A DNA stretch of 34,200 bases from an uncultured Pseudomonadales bacterium (GTDB lineage Bacteria > Pseudomonadota > Gammaproteobacteria > Pseudomonadales > Cellvibrionaceae): the NCBI GenBank assembly GCA_947494095.1, contig CANLTI010000049.1:1-34200 (forward strand), in the 5' to 3' direction. A program made the translations under genes and the position numbers. The stretch's first letter is position 1. Every line of letters begins with the position of its first letter. The notes below the pieces were generated by a model. It was not told where the DNA came from, did no database searches, and saw only the letters and a list, made by a program, of their open reading frames with translations. Positions 1-6,780 of this stretch are shown piece after piece.

Positions 1-77
1 GCAGGAGCATAATGTCGAGGAGAGGAAGCAGAAAACAAGTATTATTGGATAATGTATTTTTTCCTCGTCCCTTAGTT
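1..77 (+). repeat. Right part of dispersed intergenic element (copy 1, cut by window start)
   Basis: This stretch closely matches the right-hand part of the element at 23571-23662. Shared blocks are GCAGGAGCA, GTCGAGGAG, GTATTATTGG, ATGTATTTTT and the terminal CCTCnTCCCTTAG. The copy at 23.6 kb has an extra stretch of about 13 bases in the middle. The left part would lie before base 1. It ends about 30 bases before the hpf terminator. Confidence 0.75.
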
Positions 78-106
78 TGGCTGGATAGTTAAAAAACTAC
101 AGGCAC

Positions 107-132
107 AAAAAAAGGAGGCGAAGGCCTCCTTT
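107..132 (-). terminator. Rho-independent terminator of hpf
   Basis: Perfect 9-bp stem AAAGGAGGC / GCCTCCTTT (111-119 with 124-132) around a 4-base loop. Read on the minus strand it is followed by seven T's (complement of 107-113). It lies 20 bases past the hpf stop. A short T run on the other side means it could work in both directions. Confidence 0.85.
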
Positions 133-151
133 TTTAAAAACACGTTAATTA

Positions 152-445
152 TTAACCATGCCGCTGCTGAGTCGCACCTTTGCGGTGCGCTAATGCTGAA
201 TCAAATTTTTTGGCCGCGGCAGCAATGGCAGCATACATATCTTTATCAGCACTTTGTACTACAACCGGAGCGCCCATGTATTGGCTCTTGGCCTCAACAC
301 TTTGCTCGTGCTTATCAACAGTTACAGTAACAGAAACATCATCAAGTTGCGGGTGGTGGCCACTCACTTTGGTAAATTTTGTATCTACTGCTTCGCGAAT
401 ACCGTCAGTAATATCAACATGATGACCGGAAAGATTAATTTGCAT
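152..445 (-). CDS. hpf: Ribosome hibernation promoting factor, short form (HPF/RaiA family)
   Basis: A 97-residue protein beginning MQINLSGHHVDITDGIREAV, the usual start of short HPF. The whole length is one S30AE/sigma-54-modulation domain, with the VDKHEQSVEAK strand and the DKDMYAAIAAAAKKFDSAL helix typical of the family. It lacks the C-terminal extension of long HPF. Family members bind the 30S decoding channel and promote formation of 100S dimers (with RMF in gammaproteobacteria) when growth stops. In many relatives hpf follows rpoN; here it stands alone, with an upstream AT-rich gap and its own terminator. The ATG at 445 is preceded by AAAGGA (minus strand), a good ribosome site. Confidence 0.95.
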   Translation of the reverse strand: MQINLSGHHVDITDGIREAVDTKFTKVSGHHPQLDDVSVTVTVDKHEQSVEAKSQYMGAPVVVQSADKDMYAAIAAAAKKFDSALAHRKGATQQRHG

Positions 446-862
446 ACGTGTCTATCCTTTTTTGCTGTGGTTTATTAATAAACTGTCTTACATATTATGA
501 TTTAAAAAAATATTTTTAGTGTTTTTAAACCTCTGTCATTAATGTGTAATTACAATGTGCTGCCTTTGGTTAAAAATTGCAAGCCTGTTTTAAAATTTTT
601 TTAACTTTTTTATTTTTCACCAAACTCTAAATGTAGCTTTGGCATAAAAATCACACATCAAGCATAAAGCTTGCCAGCTGTAAAATATATTAGTTGAGTA
701 GCGCCTAACAACCTGTGTCTCTAGTTCTGGTTAACCTACACCTTTAGTTAATCTATGCCTCTAGTATCGCGGCTGTTTTGCAGCTAAATACGCTTAACTG
801 TAAGTGTAGATGCTAAATGGCCTAAAAGATTCACTCTCTTAGGCCATTTAATTCTTATATGG
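446..862. other. AT-rich intergenic region upstream of hpf, with a 14-bp palindrome
   Basis: No gene is seen in these 417 bases. The perfect palindrome GTTTATTAATAAAC lies at 470-483, about 25 bases upstream of the hpf start, between the start codon and AT-rich sequence that could hold the promoter. It could be an operator or simply AT-rich sequence. Around 715-770 the phrase CTCTAGT/CTTTAGTTAA recurs loosely, with no recognised function. The end of the gap holds the hairpin at 814-850. Confidence 0.4.
814..850 (-). terminator. Hairpin downstream of the AsmA-family gene
   Basis: Perfect 12-bp inverted repeat TAAATGGCCTAA / TTAGGCCATTTA (814-825 with 839-850) around a 13-base loop, 12 bases past the stop. 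No clear T run follows on the minus strand, so it may protect the 3' end of the message rather than terminate transcription. Confidence 0.55.
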
Positions 863-2962
863 CTATTTAAACTTAAACAATCCCTTAACAGACTCTTTGA
901 GATCATCAATTTTATCTTTATCAACATGTTTTTCTAAAAAGCGGTCTGCTTCTTTTTTGGCCTTGTCTTCAACTTTGTCTTGAGCCTCATCAAGTTTTTC
1001 GTCGATTTTTTGCTTGGCCTTACCTTTTAGTTGCTCGGTGATTCTGGGACCATCAGGCAAGCAGGTTTTTGCACCAATATTAATGAGATTACCTTTACAG
1101 CGCAGCGGCACTACACGCTTGCGCCATTTGGCATCAACAGCCGCACAACCGTCCAAACCGCCTGCAAACTCGGCCAAGCTCACATCTAAAGGAAACCGAA
1201 AGTCGCCGCTTTCAAGGTCCAGCATGCCAGAGCTGCTGGCCTTAAGCTTTTGGATAGTCGCACTGAGCGATTGCAGTTCAATTTTATTATCGGCATAACG
1301 GGCTTTAAGGCTCAAAGGCGATAGCTCACTATAAGTCGGCCACACAGTATCAGTTGCTGGCTTACGACTTAATAAAGAAACCGCCTCACAAAAGCTTTTT
1401 TCGATGTTGATAGTGGTGAGCTTGATCAGGGTCGAATCTACCGTTAATACCGCTTGCACGTTATTGATTATGTCTTGATCGGTGTGACCTTCAGAGGTGA
1501 ATGTGACGCGGCTGCCTAAGTCGCCAACTAGCAAGGGCTCCTGCTTCAGCTGCTCAAGCAATGCGGCGAGTTCGATGTCTTGTGTGGTTAGCCAACCTTT
1601 GAGTGTGGCGCGGTCTTGTTGCGCCCCTTTGCCTCGTGTCGCCTTTTGCGCATCTAGTACCAGCTCAGCATTCACCGAGCCCTGTGCAAGGGCAAAACTA
1701 TAGGGCTGCAATGTGATCAAGCCATTTTTAGCCTGTAGTGTCGCCTTCATTTTGTCGGCTGTAATCCCGTTGACTTGCAATTGACCAAGCCCCATCGTCG
1801 CCTTCACATCGAGCTGTCTCAGCAGCTCAAAGGGCAGTGGCGCAGCAGCGATCGGCTGCTCTTCTTTAGGGCTTGGCTTGGCTTTAGTGGCGCTTTTATC
1901 GAGTGCTGGCGCCATATACGCATCAGCATTCACAGCATCTATCTCGATACTCGCTTGTATTTTTGGCCGTTCAAAACCTGTCACCGCCAGGGCGGCATGC
2001 GCTGTGGTTTTATCGAGTTTTATGGTGGCTTGCTTCAGCGTCAAGGCATCACCTTTTAAATCCATGCTAGCCTGTACATTTAAAAACGTAAAAGCTTGAG
2101 GGTCTTGCGTGGCGGGCAATGGAATACCCAGTTGCGCCAATAGCTGCCTGACATTATCTGTTTTAAAGCTCACCACAGTTTTTGCGGTCAATGGTGTGCT
2201 CCAGTTGAGCGTTCCGGCTAGCTCAGATACAAGATCAGCAGCCTCATGCGACTTGCGCCCATCAATATACACATCGACCTTAAAAGCCTCTAAGATCGCT
2301 TGATGCAAGCCCATATCAACAGCAATAGAGCCAGCACTTTCAAACCATACATCGGGGTAACCAGTATAGCTCACCGAGCTTTGCAGAATTAACTCAAAGG
2401 CGCGACCGCTCAAATTAACCCCAAGCGCCTGCGCATTTAGGCCGGCTATACTGGCGCTAACACCTTGGGCATCACGGTAATTAAGGCTTAGGTCTGTCAC
2501 AAACAATGCGGCAATGTTGATTTCTGGTGTATCACCTTTAGATTGTGTATCGGTTGCGGTCGGTGTCGATTGAGCCTCAATGACTGGCCAGTTGCTTTGC
2601 CCATTAGCCTCCAGCAAATAATGTAATTCAGCGCCATCAACCGCCACACCCACAACTTCGATTTTACGCCCAAGTAAAGGCTTTAGAGCAACATCTAAAC
2701 GAGCACTTTTAAGGCTTGCCAAGGCTGCAGCTGTGGCCTTATTGCTAACGCTGATATCGGCCACATCAAGCCCGATATTAGGGTACAAGCGCCAGCTAAT
2801 ATCGCCGCCCACTACAACAGTTAAACCCTGTTTATCGGCCGCTTCAGCAATGAGGGGCTTCAGTCGGTTAGGGTCAAGCGTTAAAATAAAGGCCGCACCC
2901 CCAGCAATGATTAACAACGGCAACACCAGTAGTGCCACCAACACAATTTTTAACTTCGACAT
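863..2962 (-). CDS. AsmA family protein
   Basis: A 699-residue protein. The start at 2962 (MSKLKIVLVALL) is chosen because it places the single N-terminal membrane segment (about residues 5-24) at the extreme N terminus and has a purine-rich GGGAAAG upstream; the frame is open for 27 more codons upstream. The next segment (LDPNRLKPLIAEAADKQGL, then GGDISWRLYPNIGLDV) is the hallmark AsmA N terminus. A long beta-rich body follows, with the conserved VPLRCKGNL near the end and a Lys/Glu/Asp-rich tail of about 50 residues, probably coiled coil. AsmA-like proteins are anchored in the inner membrane with a large periplasmic part; relatives (TamB, YhdP) are implicated in lipid transport or outer-membrane assembly. 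The specific role here is unknown. Confidence 0.88.
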   Translation of the reverse strand: MSKLKIVLVALLVLPLLIIAGGAAFILTLDPNRLKPLIAEAADKQGLTVVVGGDISWRLYPNIGLDVADISVSNKATAAALASLKSARLDVALKPLLGRKIEVVGVAVDGAELHYLLEANGQSNWPVIEAQSTPTATDTQSKGDTPEINIAALFVTDLSLNYRDAQGVSASIAGLNAQALGVNLSGRAFELILQSSVSYTGYPDVWFESAGSIAVDMGLHQAILEAFKVDVYIDGRKSHEAADLVSELAGTLNWSTPLTAKTVVSFKTDNVRQLLAQLGIPLPATQDPQAFTFLNVQASMDLKGDALTLKQATIKLDKTTAHAALAVTGFERPKIQASIEIDAVNADAYMAPALDKSATKAKPSPKEEQPIAAAPLPFELLRQLDVKATMGLGQLQVNGITADKMKATLQAKNGLITLQPYSFALAQGSVNAELVLDAQKATRGKGAQQDRATLKGWLTTQDIELAALLEQLKQEPLLVGDLGSRVTFTSEGHTDQDIINNVQAVLTVDSTLIKLTTINIEKSFCEAVSLLSRKPATDTVWPTYSELSPLSLKARYADNKIELQSLSATIQKLKASSSGMLDLESGDFRFPLDVSLAEFAGGLDGCAAVDAKWRKRVVPLRCKGNLINIGAKTCLPDGPRITEQLKGKAKQKIDEKLDEAQDKVEDKAKKEADRFLEKHVDKDKIDDLKESVKGLFKFK

Positions 2963-3188
2963 AAGCTTTCCCAAAGTGAATATTGAATACACTATTGTAG
3001 CGGTTCCCCGCACCAACAAGCCAAGCCCTCGCAGCCGCAACAAGACATTGAGCGCATTAATTCTCGATTTAACGCGAAGACACGCTTAGATTATGTATAA
3101 AAAGAGTCATTATTCAAAACTTTGACCACCCGAAAGCTTAAAGACAGCAATCACCCCAAGCATCACATAATGCGTTAATCCAAAGCTT

Positions 3189-3515
3189 TCACAAAGAAGG
3201 GCCGGACTCTCTAAAGGCTTCTAATTTAGTGCCTTGCAACGTTTTACCAATCATGAGGATTTTACCGGCATAACGCTGCTCGCCAGTACTGGTAAACTCA
3301 AAGCCATAGTCACGCAATAAGCCAATCCCTCCGCCTGCAAGTTTGGTTATTTTAAGCCCATTCAGGCCAATGCTTTGGTCCAATAGCTGTACATCACTTT
3401 TTTCACACGCGGCTAGTGCATAACGCAGAGCAAGCTCACGTATGGCTAGCTGCCGCCAAAACACCCAAGCACTAAACCCTGCAATTACCATTAACATGAT
3501 TTGCTCTAAAGTCAT
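3189..3515 (-). CDS. DUF3301 family membrane-anchored protein
   Basis: A 108-residue protein with one N-terminal membrane segment (about residues 5-20, IMLMVIAGFSAWVFW) followed by the family pattern RELALRYALAACEK, then VQLLDQSIGLNGLKI. The C-terminal part contains YGFEFTSTGEQRYAG, a segment strongly typical of DUF3301. The family is small, widespread in gammaproteobacteria and has no known function. It lies between the methyltransferase lipoprotein gene and the AsmA-family gene on the same strand, but hairpins and gaps above 100 bases separate them, so a single operon is not certain. Confidence 0.85.
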   Translation of the reverse strand: MTLEQIMLMVIAGFSAWVFWRQLAIRELALRYALAACEKSDVQLLDQSIGLNGLKITKLAGGGIGLLRDYGFEFTSTGEQRYAGKILMIGKTLQGTKLEAFRESGPSL

Positions 3516-3579
3516 TGTCTACTCTTTCGTTAGTTACATCAAAAAAGAGAGTAATAAGCTCCCTTTGCACATAAAACAA

Positions 3580-3608
3580 CTCTAGCGCCTAATTGATAAG
3601 CGCTAGAG
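3580..3608 (-). terminator. Hairpin terminator after the methyltransferase-like lipoprotein gene
   Basis: Perfect 9-bp stem CTCTAGCGC / GCGCTAGAG (3580-3588 with 3600-3608), 16 bases past the stop. On the minus strand it is followed by GTTGTTTTAT, an imperfect T-rich tail. Likely a rho-independent terminator of moderate strength. Confidence 0.65.
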
Positions 3609-3624
3609 CTGCCTCAAATACCCA

Positions 3625-4542
3625 TTATTTTTTTCTAAATAAAAGAGTTACACGGTTAGACTCACCAATAGCCAAACTCTCAGCTTTTTTATCATCGCTG
3701 GTATTCAGCGATGGTGGCAAGCGCCATACCACATCACCGTCTTGCGGATCATCTTTCATGTTTTGGTTGATCGTACTTTCGGCCACAAACTCAAAGCCGG
3801 CCTTATCCATTACCGCCATGATCGCCGAGCGCTTCAAGTAACCGCGATCACCTGTGGCCCAGCTATCGGGCTTATCTTCGGCCATGACATGTTGCACAAT
3901 ACCCACTAAACCTTTGGGCTTAAGCATACGGTGCGTCTCGGCAAGTGCTTGCGTTAAATAACCACCTTTAGTCTCAAAGCGTGCCAAGTTATGTAAGGCC
4001 CGTATATACAAGACGGCATCCACACTACCTTCAAGCGCCGCTGGTAGCGTAGCAAAGGTATATGCCTGCGCCCGCTCACCCCCAGGGCCCCAATGGCTTG
4101 CATCTTGTTGCCAGCTGGCAGGCCACTTTTTACGTTTTTCGATAAACGTTGGTGTCGCAAAGCCACCAAAATGGGACCACATTTGAGTATTGTAATCAAC
4201 CCCAATCAAACGGCCTTGCGCCCCCAAGTAAGGCACTAATATCTGTGAATACCAACCGCCGCCGGGCAAAGCCTCAACGACGGTATCGCCCGGCTGAATA
4301 CCAAAAAAGGCCAGTGTTTCGACCGGGTGACGAGAGGCATGGCGGGCCTTATGCTTATCACTGAGTGTTTGTGTGATGTGACTGAGCTTTTGTGTATCCG
4401 CGTCATTGATGACAGGCGCCTTAGGATGGCCTAACGTGCCACACCCTTGTAAAACGAACGCACCTGCTAACGTTAAGCTCGCAAATACACGCCGCATTAT
4501 TATTGATTGCCCTTGTGTCCGGCTTTGACTCACTGTGTTCAT
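3625..4542 (-). CDS. Predicted SAM-dependent methyltransferase with lipoprotein signal
   Basis: A 305-residue protein if it starts at ATG 4542, which has AAAGG eight bases upstream. ATG 4497 is an alternative that puts MRRVFASLTLAGAFVLQGC at the very start. The LQGC lipobox predicts lipid attachment. The body matches the COG4798-type predicted methyltransferases: HPVETLAFFGIQPGDTVVEA, then the SAM-binding glycine loop PGGGWYSQIL and acidic GVDYN, followed by LYIRALHNLARF and the HRMLKPKGLVGIVQHV strand. The C terminus is a typical VTLLFRK strand. Proteins of this group often carry export signals although SAM is cytoplasmic, so the substrate and activity are open. The frame is open for 31 codons further upstream without a good ribosome site. 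Confidence 0.82.
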   Translation of the reverse strand: MNTVSQSRTQGQSIIMRRVFASLTLAGAFVLQGCGTLGHPKAPVINDADTQKLSHITQTLSDKHKARHASRHPVETLAFFGIQPGDTVVEALPGGGWYSQILVPYLGAQGRLIGVDYNTQMWSHFGGFATPTFIEKRKKWPASWQQDASHWGPGGERAQAYTFATLPAALEGSVDAVLYIRALHNLARFETKGGYLTQALAETHRMLKPKGLVGIVQHVMAEDKPDSWATGDRGYLKRSAIMAVMDKAGFEFVAESTINQNMKDDPQDGDVVWRLPPSLNTSDDKKAESLAIGESNRVTLLFRKK

Positions 4543-4792
4543 ACAAACGCCTTTGATGTCGTTAAACTTGCAATTATAGAGTGATAGCTTGCAATGTGAT
4601 TGAATTGAATTGAAACAGGCTTGCGCAAAAAACATCGGCTGTAGCCCAATGGCATCACCATGACTAACTCGCGCCGCTTAAAGCGCAAACCCGCGACCAG
4701 TACTCATAAGCCTTAAGGCATGTGATATACAAAAAACCGCCCCAAAGCCGTAGTCACTACATCAAAATCAGCAAATAGTTCCCGCGACTATT

Positions 4793-4821
4793 TTTCTATT
4801 TCGGCCAGCCCTTCCTATACT
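4793..4821 (+). promoter_or_regulatory. Possible sigma-70 promoter of the GGDEF gene
   Basis: TATACT (4816-4821) is a good -10 match; TTTCTA (4793-4798) is a weak -35 at a 17-base spacing. It lies about 60 bases upstream of the start codon in the 246-base gap between divergent genes. Nothing else recognisable was seen in that gap. Confidence 0.35.
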
Positions 4822-4881
4822 CTTTAATAACGCACTTAAACCCCGCATATCAATTGATAGCCTTTAAACGGGAGATACCCT

Positions 4882-6744
4882 GTGACAACACAATGGCGCG
4901 AAAAGTATTTGGTAGCCTTAGAAGAGCAAGAAAAGCTCGAAAAACAAGTTGCCGCTCATGCTGACATGCTGCGCCGTACTGTTGTTCACTTGTCGTCGGC
5001 CAGTAATGGTTTAGATAAAAGACTCGATACCGAATTAACCGTTTTTAAAGAAAAGCTACGAGGCGCCAGCGGCGTCAGCGTTAACGCACAGCTTACGCGG
5101 GTAGAGCAAGCTGTCAAAAAGTGGCATCACGAGCGCGCCGAACAAACTCAAGCAACCTGCGCACTGCTCAAAACCTTTGCCGGCGAATTTGAAAAGCTAC
5201 GCTTAGATTCCTACACCCAAAAGGAGGTCAATACTTTTAAGCGCGGGATCAGCGCACAAAGCGTAGAGCTCTATAAACAATTTGAATGGTTAAAAAACCT
5301 GATAGCACTGCAAAACAAAGCCCTCAAAGTAGCAGCCGCACCCGACAAAAGCCTCTGGCAGCGACTCAATGGCCGCACGCGGTTATTGAGCGCAACATCG
5401 GCACAAGCCAACCCAAATACCGCAAAAAGCACACAAGCAGAGCCTCAGTCACAAACAGAGCTCCAGTCAGAAGAAGAGCTTCAGCCACAAAAAGAGCCAC
5501 GGCCAAAAGAAGAGCCTCAGCTACAAGAAGAACTGCAGCCAAAAAAAGAGCCACAAGCGCACAGCGATACCTCAGCCCCGCTACCGGGCAATAAGCAAGT
5601 GAATGAACACATACAGAGCCTCGATACAAAGCCAATCGATGAGCCAACCAGCGCCGCCCAAAACATCCAGTCTAGCCCCAACCCCGTTCAGGCTGAGTCC
5701 ACCGCCATTCAACTTAACGATAGCGGTGAGGTTGAGCAGCTTTTACATGAGATTTTTTCGGCGATAGTGCCTAGCGGGCAGCTAGTCGATAAAATCGTCG
5801 AGGCTCGCGTGCAAATAGATAATGGCGTAACAGGCGATAATATTAGCGAGTTTTTACGTGAAATCAGAGATATTTTGCAAGCGAGCTATATGAATTATGG
5901 CACCGAGTTTGGTAATTATTTAGTGCATATGAATGCCGAACTTACCCGTATTTGCCAAGCACTAGACACCCACCTAGAAGACGCTGTCAAACAAATGATT
6001 GACCGCGAACAAGACACGCAAATACTGGAGCAAAGCCAAGATAAACTGGCCGAAGCCAACCAACAAACAGGTATTGATAATCTAAAAGATGCGGTTATGG
6101 AGCACTTAACGATTATTGAAAAAAGCCTTGCCCAGCGCAAACACGAGCAAGCTAGCGCCCAAGCAAGCAATGAGGAACTGCAGCAAGTCGCCAAAAATTT
6201 GCAAGCCGTTGAAGTCGAGGCTAAAGCCACCAAAGACCTCATGGAGCAAGAACAACACCAAGCCAACCGCGATGCCTTAACAAACTTACCCAACCGTACC
6301 GGCTGCAGCCAGCGCCTAGAGCAAGAATGCGAGCGATTTCAGCGCTACAAGCATCCGATTACACTCGGCATGTGTAATATTGATGGCTTGGCTGTGTTTA
6401 ATGAGTACGGGTATATTATTGGCGATCGCGTTTTAAAGCTGGTGGCAACCACTTTGCAAGAGCGCTTGCGCAGTGTCGATTTTGTTGGCCGCTATCACGG
6501 CGATAAATTCTTACTCATACTACCGCAAATACAGCCCGAAGAAGGTAAAGTCACGCTCGACAAAATAGGACAGTTTTTAGCCAAAGCGCCCCTTAATATT
6601 AAAGGCCAGCCCATTCAGGTCACCTTATCATTTAGCTTAACAAGCTTTAAAAAAGAAGAAAATAGTGCCGACAGTTGTCAGCGTATACTGCAAGCATTTG
6701 ACGATACCAAAGCACAAGGGGGTCACTGCATTCTCATCACCTAA
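4882..6744 (+). CDS. Degenerate GGDEF-domain protein with coiled-coil N terminus
   Basis: A 620-residue soluble protein starting at GTG with GGGAG upstream. Residues about 1-145 are alpha-helical (WREKYLVALEEQEKLEKQ). A low-complexity linker of repeated Glu-Pro-Gln/Leu-Gln units follows at about 183-230, then helical and coiled-coil segments to about 465, then a GGDEF domain (RDALTNLPNR onward) to the end. Signature residues are altered: the usual DxD metal pair reads NID (499-501), and GGDEF reads HGDKF (539-543), so two acidic metal ligands are lost. The I-site RxxD is present as RSVD (530-533), exactly five residues before. Diguanylate cyclase activity is therefore unlikely, while c-di-GMP binding remains possible. 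It has no EAL domain and no membrane segment. It converges with the DUF1631 gene 36 bases away. Confidence 0.85.
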   Translation: MTTQWREKYLVALEEQEKLEKQVAAHADMLRRTVVHLSSASNGLDKRLDTELTVFKEKLRGASGVSVNAQLTRVEQAVKKWHHERAEQTQATCALLKTFAGEFEKLRLDSYTQKEVNTFKRGISAQSVELYKQFEWLKNLIALQNKALKVAAAPDKSLWQRLNGRTRLLSATSAQANPNTAKSTQAEPQSQTELQSEEELQPQKEPRPKEEPQLQEELQPKKEPQAHSDTSAPLPGNKQVNEHIQSLDTKPIDEPTSAAQNIQSSPNPVQAESTAIQLNDSGEVEQLLHEIFSAIVPSGQLVDKIVEARVQIDNGVTGDNISEFLREIRDILQASYMNYGTEFGNYLVHMNAELTRICQALDTHLEDAVKQMIDREQDTQILEQSQDKLAEANQQTGIDNLKDAVMEHLTIIEKSLAQRKHEQASAQASNEELQQVAKNLQAVEVEAKATKDLMEQEQHQANRDALTNLPNRTGCSQRLEQECERFQRYKHPITLGMCNIDGLAVFNEYGYIIGDRVLKLVATTLQERLRSVDFVGRYHGDKFLLILPQIQPEEGKVTLDKIGQFLAKAPLNIKGQPIQVTLSFSLTSFKKEENSADSCQRILQAFDDTKAQGGHCILIT

Positions 6745-6780
6745 TAACCATCGTCTAATGATCATCGTGAACACCATTCG

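Noticed and set aside
5286..5594. Arg/Ala/Thr-rich plus-strand frame resembling a histone-like basic tail
   Set aside because: Shadow frame of the Glu-Pro-Gln repeat linker of the GGDEF protein; composition is a by-product of the repeated codons.
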